A program made the translations under genes and the position numbers. A stretch of 64,000 nucleotides of DNA from Membranipora membranacea (Eukaryota > Bryozoa > Gymnolaemata > Cheilostomatida > Membraniporidae). Position 1 is the stretch's first letter; every line of letters starts with the position of its first letter. Shown here piece after piece: positions 11,051 to 24,469 of the stretch. The notes under the pieces are model-generated. The model saw only the letters and a program-made list of their open reading frames with translations. It did not search any database and was not told the DNA's origin. The stretch covers positions 2,976,001 through 3,040,000 of the forward strand of contig OU612073.1 of assembly GCA_914767715.1 (NCBI GenBank), given 5' to 3'.

Positions 11051-12255
11051 ATATAACACATGAATATACAGACACTGTGGGAGTTAAGTGTAAGTCATCA
11101 CACAGTTTTCACTTCTTAAGTAGCTGTTTATAATAAATCATCACATCCACTCCTTTAGAACTTTCTGAGATACAAAGTTCTATGGGAGTGGCTGTGATAA
11201 TCATACAGGGATGATTGTATTATTGGGATGGGACCCATCACTGGTTGCCATGAACTTGGCTGGATATAAGACATTAATTACACTGGTAAGGCTGATGGTA
11301 ATGATAAGGTAAACATATCGCTAGGTTCAGAATTTAGGAAATTACAGAGCGAAACTATTTGTGTGAGAAGGCGTTATAACCATACCCTCATTCAGAAGTC
11401 ATGTTCTATGATCGACCAGTTCTAGTTTTTCAAAAACAGATAAATTTATATTTAATAGTCAAGGTGGATAATTCAATCAAATTTAAAAGTTTTAATATAC
11501 TGCGCAGTCATCCCATCCTCTATCTTACCACTTTCCTCCATCAAACCGTCCTTTTCATCATCACTTATCACTAAAAGATCCATAACTAAGAAGTCAAATG
11601 GATCCCTTTACTGAAAACAGTGTCACGACCCAACCTGGTTATTTAAGGTAACTCTCAGTCTATCCTTGACCCGATCACTACATTCATTCCTGTCCAGCCA
11701 TCACTACAGATACCAAGCTGAAGCTATCGGAGGTAGCTGGAATTCCGGGTAGTTAACTCCATATAGGTGGAAGTCTAAATCTACCGTCTTTAGCCATTAT
11801 GCCAGAATTTCGAGCTGTGCGGAGGCAATAACTGTTATAGCCATGACTATAAATAAATAACAGTAAATCCAAATAAAGAAGCTCACATAGATGAAGCCCA
11901 GCTGAATGAAATTTATATAATAATCAAATTTCTTAATATCAAGTAAATATTTAAATCTTTGCCCTATTAATGATGAAACATATAAAAATGAAATCAATTA
12001 TAATAGAATTGATAAAATCAATAAGTTTTTGAATAAATTATTCAATCTTTTCAGTCAAAGTTTTGTACTACATAATATCCTTACGATAACAAATTTACGT
12101 TCTCAAACTGCAAGTTTTAATATCTGAGTATTATCACAATAGTAAATAGTGGAAGTTTGAAATCGGATAGTTTAAACAAATTGTTGCAGTAAAATACAAA
12201 ATTGAGTAATTCATCGATCCTTTCAGGGAATGAAACAGTAACACGACCCCTCAAC

Positions 12256-12279
12256 CTTAATCTTAATCTTAATCTTAAT
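12256..12279. repeat. Hexamer microsatellite (CTTAAT)4
   Basis: Four perfect tandem CTTAAT units lie inside a copy of module a, where other copies have a single 'cctaatctttgag'. It looks like a local slippage expansion of the module. Confidence 0.9.
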
Positions 12280-13184
12280 CTATCTTTAACTCTAACACTA
12301 CAGTGATTCTTGTTTATCCATTTGTCGCAAAGACTTACCTTGTGATATTGGAGGTATTTGGTACTTCGTAGTTTGCCTGTTAATAAGTAAAACATAGTAA
12401 AACTAAGATTATGAAAATAATATGGTGAGGATTTTTACAATTGTTGCATAATAAGTATGACAACCATTTGTAGTGGTGAATTACAAACAAAACTATTCTA
12501 TGTCCAGGTATTTAATGTGTCAAAGCAGTTTTACTACCGCTATGAGCCTAAGAATATTAACGTTATAAAAGATTAAATGTAGGTAAAAGCTTTGCAAACT
12601 ACTAAGGTTTGTCATACCATTAACGTTCACTGAGCAGGATTTTGCTTGCATTATAATTAGCTATTTCTCCATTCCACTTTTACTTCTCCTAGCTGGTAAC
12701 TGGCACATATCTAGCCGATTTTGGGGGAAGTCAAATCCAGTGAATTAAGAGATTTAAATATTTTAAGAGCAACATAATGAATTCAAAAATTACAGTTTTA
12801 AGCTGAAAGCAATAATTATCAGAGTATCAGAGTATCAGCACAATTGCAAAAGTGGAAGTATGAAATCGAGCAAAGTTATAAATAAATTGCTACTGTAAAA
12901 TATAAAATTAATACATAATCAAGTAATCCATCAACCCTTTCACCCAATATAACAGTGACACGACCACTAAACCCTAGTCTTTGAGAAAATCCTCTCCTCA
13001 ACCAGATCTTATGTCTTGGCGCCATGCTTGAGTTGAGTTTACTGGCTTGCTCCTATCATTCTAGGCATTTTGCAGTATTCTGCATAATCTGTATCCTGCT
13101 GTCATTTAGATCAAGGTAATAATTTGGTGTGGCCTCAAACATATAAGAAATACGATAACTATATAAATCTTTGGGGTACTAAAG

Positions 13185-13281
13185 AACGATATGCAAAACC
13201 GAAATATATAATAATAAATAATTATAATAAAAATTTTATTATAATTATTTATTGTTTTATATTTCGTTTTTGCATATCGTT
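13185..13281. repeat. 97-bp AT-rich palindrome
   Basis: The arms AACGATATGCAAAA(C)CGAAATAT... and ...ATATTTCGTTTTTGCATATCGTT are reverse complements with only a few mismatches and meet at AAAATTTT with almost no loop. Both strands therefore encode almost the same peptide. It could extrude as a cruciform or fold as an RNA hairpin. It may be the two joined ends of a repeat module in opposite orientation, since 'ctactaaaggacaatatacaaaaatgaa' at the same place in other module copies resembles one arm. Confidence 0.9.
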
Positions 13282-15984
13282 GAGCGTAATTCATCGATCC
13301 TTTCACTGTATGTAACAGTAACACGACCCCTAAACCTTAGTCATTCAGGTGACTCTTGGTCTATCCTTAACCCTATCACAATCACTACAGTCAGTCTTGT
13401 GTATCCATTTATGTAAAGGTGATATCGGAGGTTGTTTGGTAGTTAGCCAGAATTTTGAGCCTGCAGAGGCAGTTATAGCGATGTCAATATACTGTTTATA
13501 CTTAAATTACAGCAAATCCGAATATGAAGCCACAATAGTTATAGTAGAAGTTTGAAATCGGACAAAGTGAAAATATAGCTGTACTAAAAAATATAAAATT
13601 AATCCATAATCAAGTAATCTATCAATCCTTTTACCGAATATAACAGTAACATGACCACTAAACCCTAATCTTTGAGGCAACTCTTAGTCTATCCCCAACC
13701 AGATCCTCATTTTTCACAATGGGTGGTAACCTGAATCTGCCATCATGTGGAATCATTCCTTTCTATATGCGGAAGTCTTAATCTACCATAGTTAGTCATC
13801 ATGCCAGAGGCAGTTATAGCAATGCAATGCCAATAAACACTCTAAACTTGAGTAACAGTAATTCTGAATAAGACGCATTCATTGCGCATAATCTGAGCAG
13901 TTTGTATATGAAGCCTGTGATCCAGAAATATTCCAGCAATAAATAAAGTAAAATGAGTTTTTAAAATAAACTGTGCATAAATAAAAGTCTGATGTTTATA
14001 ATGTATAAGGTTTATCATCCTAAAACTTAGTTCATGAATATTAACGTAACAATTTCTACAATAAATGTACAATATTGTTACAACAACATTAAGCCTTTTA
14101 TATAGCAGTAAAAAAGTAATACAATTTTTTTCTATGTCGACACATTTCATGAGTTGTCAGCACTATAAATACTGCAAAAACCATAAGATGTATTACAAAA
14201 ATAATTATACTTTTTGACCTATGTAGCAGACTAATTATTGTAGAAACTGCCTGTAAATTTGATATCAGAGTGTATTGTTTGCTTTCTGTGATGATATAGC
14301 ATAATAAAGTCAGCAATTTCCCATTAAGATACTCATTAAGTACAAAAAGCTGAATAATCGAAATCAAGCAGAATATTTCATAGCAGCCTACCAATAGAGA
14401 TACTTATGTCTTGGCACCATGTTAGACTTGCGCTTACTGGCTTGCTCTTTTGTATTCTGGGCGATCTTTCTCTGGTTCTCTTGTTCACTTTTGATTTCTT
14501 TGCAGTATTCTGTACCCTGCTGTCATATAGATTCAGATATTTATTTGGTGTGGCCTTAAATATATAATAAATATATCAATTTTTGGGCTACAAAACGACA
14601 ATATACAAAAATGAAGTATATAATAATATAACTATAATTTTCTGTACTACATAATATCCTAACAATAACAATGTCAAGTTCTCAAACTGCAAGAAACAAT
14701 TTCTGAGCGTTATCACAATAGTAATAGTGAGAGTTTGAAATCGGATAAAGTTTAAACAAATCGTTGCAGTAAAATATAAAATTGCGTAATTCATTAATCT
14801 TTTCACAGGGTGTAACAGTAACACAACCCATAAACCTTAATGTTTAAATTGACTCTTAATCTATCCTTAACCCTATCACTACATTGAGTCCAGTTTATCC
14901 ATTCACTACATATACTTACCTTGTTATATAGGAGGTATTTGATACTTTGTTGTTTGCCAGAGATTGGAGCTGTGCAGAGGCAGTTATATAGATGTCAACA
15001 AATGCCTTGTTTTAAAATATCAGTAGATCCTAAGATAAACGCCACCTAAATATGAGTCTAAAATATAATTATATTGTTAATAAATATAACATAGTAAAAC
15101 GAAGATTATGGAAATTATTGTGAGGATTTTACAACAGTTGCATAATTAGTATAACAACCATTAAATTATAGTGGTCAATTAAAGATGCATTTTTTCTATG
15201 TTCATGTAATTAATGCGTTCAAAGCAGTTTAATTACCGAAAAGAGCAATAAAAGTTTTTATAAATTGATTAAGCAAGTAAATCGTCTAATCCGTGTTAGT
15301 CAAGTTTTGAGCTACATAATATCTTTATGTAAGAAAGTTAAATTTTCATTTGCATTGTTGCCTGTTCATTTATTTTGTGTTGATGTTTATTATATCAAAT
15401 CATGTGGATTAAAAGTTTAAAAAAATATAAGAACAGCAAAATGAATTCACGAACTAAATTTTCAAACAAATTTCTGAGCATTATCACAATAGCAATGGTT
15501 GAAGTTTGAAATCGAGCAAAGTGATAAATAAATTGGCGCAGTAAAATATGTAATTAAACTTTTATCAAGCAATCCATAAATCCTTCCACCGAATGTTACA
15601 GTAACGCAACTGAACCCTAATCGTTGGGAAAATCCTTTCCTTAACAGGATCTAATGAAAATAAACTGTTCAAAATAAAAGTACATTATTTATTAAAGATT
15701 AGGTTCATCTTCCTCAAATTCAAAAAAGTTCATAAATATTAATGTAAGGATTTCTACAATAATTGTACAATTGCTACAACTTCATCATTACATAGCGATA
15801 AAATTAAAAGAAAATCTTTATTCTACATCCTACGTGAATTGTCAGTAAATAGGCGCTGAAAATATAAAATTAATCTGTATAATCAAATAATACATCAATC
15901 TTTTACCGAATGTAACAGTACTACGACCACTAAACCCTAATCTAATGCTAGTCCTTTCCTCACCCAGATCTAATGTGTTGGCGG

Positions 15985-16470
15985 CATGCCTGACTCGATT
16001 CAAATAGGATGATAGCATTGTTTGAGCATATTCTGCTCTAACCAGATATTTTAATTTAGTAAGCAAAATTTGATGATTTACGGAATCAAATGCTTTCCTA
16101 ACATCCCATGATAATGCTGTCCCCTTACAGGTCCCAGCTGGAGAGACAAAGAAAACATGTCCTCTGTCAGGGTCCTGTTGATATAATAGCTGGTCTGAGA
16201 TCCCCCCATTGTTCTTTCACGCCAGAAAGACATGATTTGCTGGAGGGTTCTGAAGGACTGATGGTCGGCGTTGGGTCAATAGTCTGACATCCCAATTCCT
16301 CACCTCGGTGCAGAGGACATTAGCTACTTGTCTCTCTTGTTGCCGTCTCATGGCCCACTGGGCAGCTAATGTAGCATGCATCTGGTTAAGCATCTCAAAC
16401 TTATTTAACTAACAGTAAATCCGAATATGACGCCATCGTTGCACATAATCTGAGCAGCTTGTATCTGAGG
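15985..16470 (-). mobile_element. LINE-derived unit, best-preserved copy
   Basis: Read on the minus strand, 16,065-16,150 encodes WDVRKAFDSVNHQILL, followed by TKLKYLVRAEYAQTML. This matches the reverse-transcriptase core of non-LTR retrotransposons (pattern D-x-x-K-A-F-D-x-V-N-H-x-x-L-L), where the first aspartate belongs to the catalytic site. Upstream of it on the same strand, 16,190-16,470 is a unit found seven times in the block ('gaccgccggcgttgggtcaat'-like, 'gcagaggacattagctactt'). The rest of the polymerase, including the second catalytic motif, is absent, so the unit is dead. Confidence 0.7.
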
Positions 16471-18559
16471 GGCCTGAGCACCAGAAGAAAAGAAAAAAGC
16501 ATAATTTTATATAATAAACTGTGTATAAATAAAAGTCTTATATTTATAATAATATTATAATTATTGTAGCGACTATCTGTAAATTTGGTATCAGAGTGTA
16601 GTGTTTGCTCCCCACGATGATATCACATAATAAAGTCAGCAATCTCCCATTAAGATACTCATAAAGTATAGAAACCTCATAATATCAATGTAAAGATTAA
16701 TTGTTCAATAATTTTAAACTGCAAGTAATAATTTCTGAGCATTATCTCAGTGGAAGTTTGAAATCGAGCAAAGTGAAAATAAGTCCGCGCTGTAAAATAT
16801 AAAATTAGTTCACAATCAAGTAGTCCATCAATCTTTCAACCAAATGTAGCGGTAAAACATTCATAATCTCTAATCTTTGAGACAGTCCTTATGATGACAA
16901 AGTGAATTTACCTAAATCGTTGAGAAAATCCTTTCCTTGACCAGATCTAATGTCTTGGCACAGTGTTAGACTTGAGCTTACTGGCTTGCTCCTTTCATTC
17001 TAGGCGATTATTTTGCAGTATTCTGTATCATTTGTATCCTGCCTTCATCTATATCAAGGTATTAATTTTGAGTGGCCTTAAATATATAAAAATATAATAA
17101 TCTTTTGGGCTACTTAAGGACAATATAAAAAAAAGAACTATATAATAATGTAATTATAATATGATAATTATGCGTAATTCATCAACCCTTTCACTGTTTG
17201 TAACAGTAACAGAAGCCCTCTACCTTATCTTTTAGGTGATTTCTACAATAATTGTACAATCGCTACAACATCATTATTATATAGCAGTAAAATGAAAAGA
17301 AAACCTTTTTTCAAAGTTGATGTATTTCATGAGTTGTCAGCACTTTAATTACTGCCAAAAAGCATCAGATGTATTAAAAATAGACATTTAGACCTTTTCT
17401 AGCACAACAGCCAATATATTTAGGGTTTTCACACCCTATATTTCTTCTTCACAACTTCTTGATTCAGCTATTTATCCATCAGAAAGGGGCAGATCGATTC
17501 TCCCCAGATACCACTAACCGTAATTACTGATAACGTAGTGGAGTCATTATAATTCAATTAATATATCAAATAATACAAAACACATATGAATACATAACAC
17601 ATTAATACTCAATCCATACCATAATTCAAACAAATATGTAAGTTGCAAGATTACCTGCAGTCCTCACCCGTCCCCCGGACAACCCTCTATCAAGCTCTGC
17701 TTCTCATCGTCGGCTCATATCTCCAGAAATTCATTTTCCTCTTATAAATATTGAGAAGAATTTCACATAGATATATGCCCTACTAAATGACATTTATATA
17801 ATATTCAAATATGTAAAATTATATTAAGTATATAAATCTTTGGGCTGCTAAAGGACAATATACAAAATTTAAATAAAGAATAATATAATTACAATAAAGT
17901 AATTACGCGTTTGAATAACTCTAATCTTTTCAGTAAGAGTTGGTTTCACATGATTTCCTGATTTCCATGACGAGAATGAGAATTTTCAAGAGTTGTTTTA
18001 TGTCCAAATCAAAAAATCAATTTAATTTTCTTTGACATCATGGAACATTGGAACACCTAAATTATTGTTTAGTGTCCCATACCATGTTATAGTTTTTTAA
18101 CGGTATTGGAAATGATAAGGAGTTTGAGATTGAGCATAGACAAAAGAAACATTGTTTGAAAAAAGAAGAAAAAACTCGAAAACCATAAGAGGTATGCAGC
18201 TGGCTCCGGTTTGTACATTGATAACTTTGAGCCCTGACCATTACTCTTCTTTCCAAATCCTCCCTTCAATTCTGCATAAGCTCCTTGGCATGAGTCTTGA
18301 TTGACGTCTACAGGTGATTGTTTTCGTTCAAGGTAGACTTCTTGCATGGATCTGATGCTTTAACAAGCTCAAGACAGTTCGACAAGTTGTACATCTGGTA
18401 GAGTGGTTGCATATTTACATTGTCATGTTTTTGGTACCACTTTGTTACTACCCTAAAATGGCCCTAAAATTGAACCTTGAGGAACACCAATTTTAATGTT
18501 TTGAACTCTAGTAGTGGCATTGCCTACTTTGAAACACTGAAGTCTACTATTCAATTAGG

Positions 18560-19000
18560 ATGATAGCATTGTTTGAGCAGATTTCGCTATACCCAGATAT
18601 CTTTATTTAGTAAGCAAAAGTTGATGATGCTTTTGAAATGCTTTCCTAGCATCCGATGATACTGCTGTCCTCCCAGCTGGAGAGACAAAGAGGACATTTC
18701 CTCTGTTAGGGACCTGTCGATATAATAGCTGGCCTGAGACGCCTTCCAACGTTCTTTTAGGCCAGAAAGTCATGATCTGCTGGAGGGTTCTGAAGGATTG
18801 ATAGTCGGCGTTGGGTCAATAGTCTGACATCCCCGATCCCTCATCTCGGTGCAGAGGACATTAGCTCCTAGTCTCTCTTATTGCCTTCTCATGGCCCACT
18901 GGGCAGTCAATGCCGCAACTTATTTCATTAACAGTAAATCCGAATATGACGCCATCGTTGCACATAGTCTGAGCAGTTTGTATCTGAGGGGCCTGAGCAC
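18560..19000 (-). mobile_element. LINE-derived unit, decayed copy
   Basis: Same organisation as 15,985-16,470. The motif has become SSDARKAFQKHHQLLLTK followed by a stop, so the catalytic aspartate context is damaged. The second half (18,740-19,000) retains 'gaaggattgatagtcggcg' and 'gcagaggacattagct'. Confidence 0.65.
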
Positions 19001-22000
19001 CAGAAGATATTCCAGTGATAAAGAAAAATAAATAAATATATATAATAAACTGTGGATAAATAAAAATCTAAAATATATAATATATTAGCTTTATCATCCC
19101 AAAACTTAGTTCATGAATACGTTAAGATTCCTTCAAAAATTGCACAATTACTACAACACCATAATGGTTAAATAAAAATTAAAAGTTTTTCTACGTTGAC
19201 ACATTTCATGAGTTGTCAGCACTTTAATTACTGCAAAAATGTATTAAAAAATAGACTATTTGAACTTTTCTAACAATATAGGGTTGACATACCCTATATT
19301 TCTTCTGGGCAACTTCAGAAAAGGGCAGATCGACTCTCCCCACATACCAATGATTGCAATTGATATCAAACCTATTCAACTAACAGCAAATCCGATTATG
19401 ACGCCATCGTTGCACATTATCTGAGCAGTTTGTATCTGAAGCCTGTGATCCAGAAGATATTCCAGTAATAAAGAAAATAAATGAGTATCAAAAATAAACT
19501 GTGTATAAATAAAAGTCTAGCATTTATAATATTATTATAACTATTGTAGCAACTATCTGTAAATTTGACACCGGAGTGTACTGTTTGTTACTCTCTGTGA
19601 TGATATTACATAATAGAGTCAGCAATTTCCCACATTAACATACTCATCAATAAAGTATAAAAACCTGGATCATTGAAATCCAACAGTATATAATTTCCTA
19701 GCAACCTACCAGTATTTATTCTAATGTCTTGGCACAATGTTAGACTTGAGCTTACTGGCTTGCTCCTTTCATTCTAGGCGAGTATTCGTTAGTTCTGTTG
19801 ATATTGTTCATTTTCGATTTGTTTGTAATATTCTGTTTTATCAGTGGCCTGCTGTCATCTAGATCTTAAATATATGAAATTATAATGTATATATTAATCA
19901 TCGGGCTACTAAAGGACAATTTACAAAAATGAACACTATAGTAATATAATTATTTCAAAGTAATCAAGTGTTTGTGTGAATTGTCTGATCCTTACAGTCA
20001 AATTTTTGTACTACATAATAGCCTAATGAAAACAAAGTTACATTCTCAAACTGCAAATGACAATTTCTCAGCGTTATTACTACAGTAATAGTGGAAGTTT
20101 GAAATCTGATAAAGTTTAAACAAATCATTGCAGTAAAACATATAATTGCATAATTTTTTAACCGGATGCATCAGTATCACGACCCCTCAACCTTAATCTT
20201 TGAGGTAACTTTCAGTCTCTCGACAACCCGATCACTGCAGTTCGTCGTGTTTATCCAATCACTACAAAGAGAAAGCTGGAGATATGGGTAGTTTGGTATC
20301 CCAGAGAGTTTACTGCCTTCTCAAGCCATCATGCCAGAATTTCTGAGTTGTTGTGCGCTACTGACCTTTTTCGTATTGCTTTCAGTCTATCTAGGTAGTA
20401 TGGTAATCCATGGTCTTGGTCCTCAGACTCAATGATATCATTGGTTGATGTTTCACTGTTGTTATCAGTAAGTTTTCTTCGTTTTCGTTTGAACGGTCTA
20501 TGGCTTCAATTCTTTCATTTTATTTTGATTTTTGTGCTTGCTCTGGCATATTTCGAGAACATCATTTTAATGATTTTTTTTAAATATATCAGTATATCCG
20601 AATATGACGGCATCTATATATGAGTCTAAAAGTCTAATATTATTAACCATTGTATTTTAGTAGATAATAGAAAAAGAAAATTTCTATGTCCATGTATTTA
20701 ATGCGTTCGAAGTAGTTTTATAACCACACTAAGAACATTAAAAGTTTCAATAAATCAATCAATTTAGTAAATCATCCAATCTTTTTCAGTCAAATTTTGT
20801 CCTACATATCTTTATGCAAGAAAGTTAAATTTTGTCAGAATCAAAAAATCAAACATCGAAACACCTAAACTATTAAAACGTACACCATTCCATAAAACAC
20901 AATTTAGCTGTTTTGGAAATGATCGTATTTATAATTATTGAGCATTAGCAAAAATGGGTTTGAAATAAGAAAAGGTATGTGGATGACACATGTTGGTAAA
21001 GTGATTACTCAAAGTCCGGTCATTACTCCTCTTCCCAAATCCTTCCTCCAAAGCTGACAATGGGCTGCATGAGCTCCTGGACTCCAATCTTGTGTTAGGT
21101 CCTTGCTTCACTGTTCCTTGTTTCCATTCAAGGCAGACCATCTCCATGTTATTGATATTGTTAACAAGCTCAATGTCACTTCGGTAAATTGTTCATCTTG
21201 TAGAGTGGTTGCATATTTACATTGTCACGTTTTTTGGTACCACTAGGTTACTGCATCATTTACATTGCTGCCTGTTCATCTATTTTGTGTTGATGTTTTT
21301 TTATACAAGATCAAGTGAATTGAAAGTTTTATAAAATATAAGAACAGCAAAATTAATGTACGAATTGAATTTTCAAACAGCAAGTAATAATTTCTGAGCA
21401 TTATCACAAAGGCGATAGTGGTATTTTGTAATCAAGCTAAGTGAAAATAAATCGGCGCTGTAAAATATAAAATAAATCCATAAACAAGCAATCCATCAAC
21501 CCTCTCACTGAATGTAAAAGTAACACGACCCTTAAACCCTAATCCTTGAGGTAACTCTTAGTCCATCCTCAACCAGCTCACTACAGACATTACTTTCTAT
21601 GGGTGGAAGTTTTAATCTTCCATCTTGTGCTATCATTCCTTTTTATTGGCGGAAGTCTTAATCTACCATCGTTCGCCATCCTTCCAGAATTTTGAGCTTT
21701 GTGTAGGCAGTTACAGCGATATCAATAAAGAGTTCATATTTCAGTTTGTTTCTGAAGCCTGCCACCCAGAAGATATTCCAGAAATAGAGAAAAAAATCAG
21801 TATATAAGATACACTGCATAAATACAAATCCAAGATTTATAATATACCAGGTTTATCATCCTAAAATTAAGTTCATGAATATTGATGTAAGGACTTCTAC
21901 AATAACTTCACCATTATTAAATAGCGTTAAATAAAAATTATAACTTTTTCTACGTTGATGCATTTCATGAGTTGTGAGCACAGATGGCCTCCCTATCATT

Positions 22001-22723
22001 GTTTTGACCACCACACTCCCAGTTTGTGTCACAGTTCATCAGTCTGAGTAATCATTGGTTCAGGGGTTTGCTTATGTCTCCTTCCACAGAAGACTGATTG
22101 CTGTAATCAAACGATGGAAAACTTACACAAATAATGCATGCCAATAATTTTATATTTAATATATATATATATAATAATAAATACTATATATAATAATTAA
22201 ATATAATAAAATATTACAAATAATATCTTTGAGCTACTTGGAATGAATCGTCTAATCTTTTCAGTCGGACTTGGTGTCAATGATATCCTTATGATGACAA
22301 AGTTGAATTTTCAGGAGTTCTTTGTTCGAATCAAAAAATTAATTTAAATACTTTTGATAACTTAATCCTGACTATTACTCTTCTTTCTAAATCCTCCCTT
22401 CAAAGCTGAATATGAGCTGCATGAGCTCCTGGGCTCCAATCTTTGGTCATGCCTGCAGTTTCTTGTCTTCATTTAAGGCAGACAGTTACCTGTTTTTGTC
22501 GTCAACTCCCTTTTTTTTCTTTTTTTTGTTATATGCTTCTGCTTGAAAATTTCTAGTTAAATAATTTATTAGCAATTAAGATGACACATCCGGAGGTGTG
22601 GTCTGATAGTCTACGCCAGATAGGTAAAGACTAGGCTGACTTATTTTTTTGCATATTACTTTATTTTGACCAATCAATGTCCATATCAGACAAATCAGAC
22701 CATGTCAACAAAAGAATGAAGGA

Positions 22724-23640
22724 TTAACAAAAACGCATAAAAAGGCTCCTTGAGAAAAGTGATGTTTGAGAATGATTATTAAGGAGTCGTCCATGTGAAT
22801 CTTTAGTGGCTGGTGGTATTAATTGGTAGAGAATAGGATGTGGATATTGTTTTATACTAGCCACATATGTGAGGCAGGAAATCTCCAATATTGTTGCTAG
22901 GTAGTCTACGCCACAGATGCATGTCCTGTCACTATAATGTTTGGAACGGAGGTTCTTATCTTCGAAGGCTACATCATTTTTCGATAGATCAGAGAGGCGT
23001 GAACCCACCGACTTTTTGAGTACTACACAATGATGATCGAGGTTCGCACCCACATCTGATTTATTACTTTATTGCTGTAGTACTTTCACACAGCCATGGC
23101 TGATTGCACAAATTCATCTCTGACTTAGTTTCACTATCAAGCTGTTCAAGTACTGAATGGTAGTGAGAGAGGAAGGTGGAAGCAGTTTTTGTTCTATTGA
23201 CAAATATTCTTCTTGTTGTGTTGTAATAGTTAACAGTATAAAGAGGCTTATCGTTGGTTTGGTTAGCAGCTGTGGTAGCATAAACTACTAAACCACATCT
23301 GTCTCTGCTTTTGAGGTTGCTGATGACAATGTGTCCGACAGAAAGTTATCCGAGTGGGATTTTATGAACTCAAATGCTGCTGGGGTACAGCTGATCACCA
23401 CCTGGGGATTGGTTTTGGTACCCTTTATCTCGATCAACTGACCTTTCCTGTTGCTGGCCTGATCTATTTTTTTTGTAGAGCATAGACTTTTTTGAGGCAG
23501 TATGGAAGTTTGTTGTTGGTCGACATGACATATGCTGTCATTTTGCGGCAGTGATAGCTTGAAGCCGATGTTGAGTTACTGGCAGCGATATCCTCCTTCT
23601 TTCGCTTTTTGGAAGAAGCAACACCATCTGTTTCCACCAT
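22724..23640 (-). pseudogene. Broken intronless coding sequence inside the repeat block
   Basis: The minus strand shows consecutive protein-like stretches in shifted frames. 23,640-23,464 begins MVETDGVASSKKRKKEDIAA, with a basic KKRKK run, and reads into a stop after an A8 tract. 23,464-23,288 continues DQASNRKGQLIEIKGTKT... and stops at tandem TAG codons. About 23,286-23,064 reads VVYATTAANQTNDKPLYT... LEQLDSETKSEMNLC to TAATAA. 22,724-23,053 stays open for 109 codons (HCVVLKKSVGSRLSDL...). None of this resembles the surrounding modules, and no introns interrupt it, which fits a retrocopy or the remnant of a transposon gene. Sequencing error in the homopolymer could explain one of the shifts. 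I do not recognise the protein. Confidence 0.5.
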
Positions 23641-23839
23641 TAAAAGTCATTTATTTACATTTTTCACAGAGCACAGTTTTTTTTTGCTTGTTAGTAGATC
23701 AGAATCCAACAAACAATTCAACAAACTTGTTAAAGCATGGATCTGGATCTGGATATGTAACAGTAACGCAACCAATTGACCCTTATCTTATCATGGATCT
23801 GTTCCTTTATTAAGCTCGGTGACAATTCAGCAAATTGTT

Positions 23840-24060
23840 CATCTCCCGGAGGATTGATGGTCAGCGTCGGGTCGATGGTCTGACATGCCCCATCCCTCAC
23901 CTCGCTCCTTGTCACTCCTGTTGCCGTCTCATCGCCCACTGGGCAGCTAATGTCGCATGTATCTTGATAAGCAGCTCAAACTTATTTCATAAACAGTAAA
24001 TCCGAATATGACGCCCTCGCTGCACATAATCTGAGCAGTTTGTAACTGAGGGGCCTGAAC
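23840..24060 (-). repeat. LINE-derived unit, truncated copy without polymerase motif
   Basis: It retains 'gaggattgatggtcagcg', 'ccatccctcacctcg', 'gcccactgggcagctaatgtcgcatg' and 'gagcagtttgtaactgaggggcctga', but the reverse-transcriptase part is missing. The next copy starts 25 bp downstream, so two truncated copies stand head to tail. Confidence 0.65.
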
Positions 24061-24084
24061 AAGACAGTTCGACAAGTTCCCCCC

Positions 24085-24350
24085 CCCCAACGTTCTTTCA
24101 GGCCAGAAAGACATGATCTGCTAGAGGGTTCTGAGGAATTGATGGCCGGCGTCGGGTCAATTGTCTGACATCCCCCATCCCTCACCTCGGTGCAGAGGAC
24201 ATTAGCTACTTGTCTCTCTTGTTGCCGTCTCATAGCCCACTGGGCAGCTCATGTCGCATGTATCTGGATAAGCAACTCAAACTTATTTAACTAACAGTAA
24301 ATTTGAATATGACGCCATCGTTGCACATAATCTGAGTTGTTTGTATCTGA
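24085..24350 (-). repeat. LINE-derived unit, truncated copy with intact short frame
   Basis: Contains the recurring minus-strand frame MRRQQERQVANVLCTEVRDG, open here and in the copies at 25,470 and 33,225. It starts right after a poly-C tract (24,076-24,087) that also precedes the copies at 25,470 and 29,850. Confidence 0.65.
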
Positions 24351-24469
24351 GGGGCGTGAGCACCAGAAGATATTCCAGTTAAAAGAAAATAAATAATTAT
24401 ATATAATAAACTGTGTATAAATAAAAGTCTAATATTTATAATAATATTATAATTATTGTAGCAACTGTC

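Noticed and set aside
13106-13324. Similar tyrosine/isoleucine-rich peptides on both strands.
   Set aside because: Explained by the palindrome at 13,185-13,281, not by coding.
23030-23060. GGTTCGCACCC resembling a tRNA T-arm.
   Set aside because: No acceptor stem, anticodon arm or D-arm in the right positions.
23982-24233. Recurring frame MRRQQERQVANVLC... as a possible small gene family.
   Set aside because: It is part of the LINE-derived unit, linked to the polymerase motif in the 33.2-kb copy and broken in several other copies.
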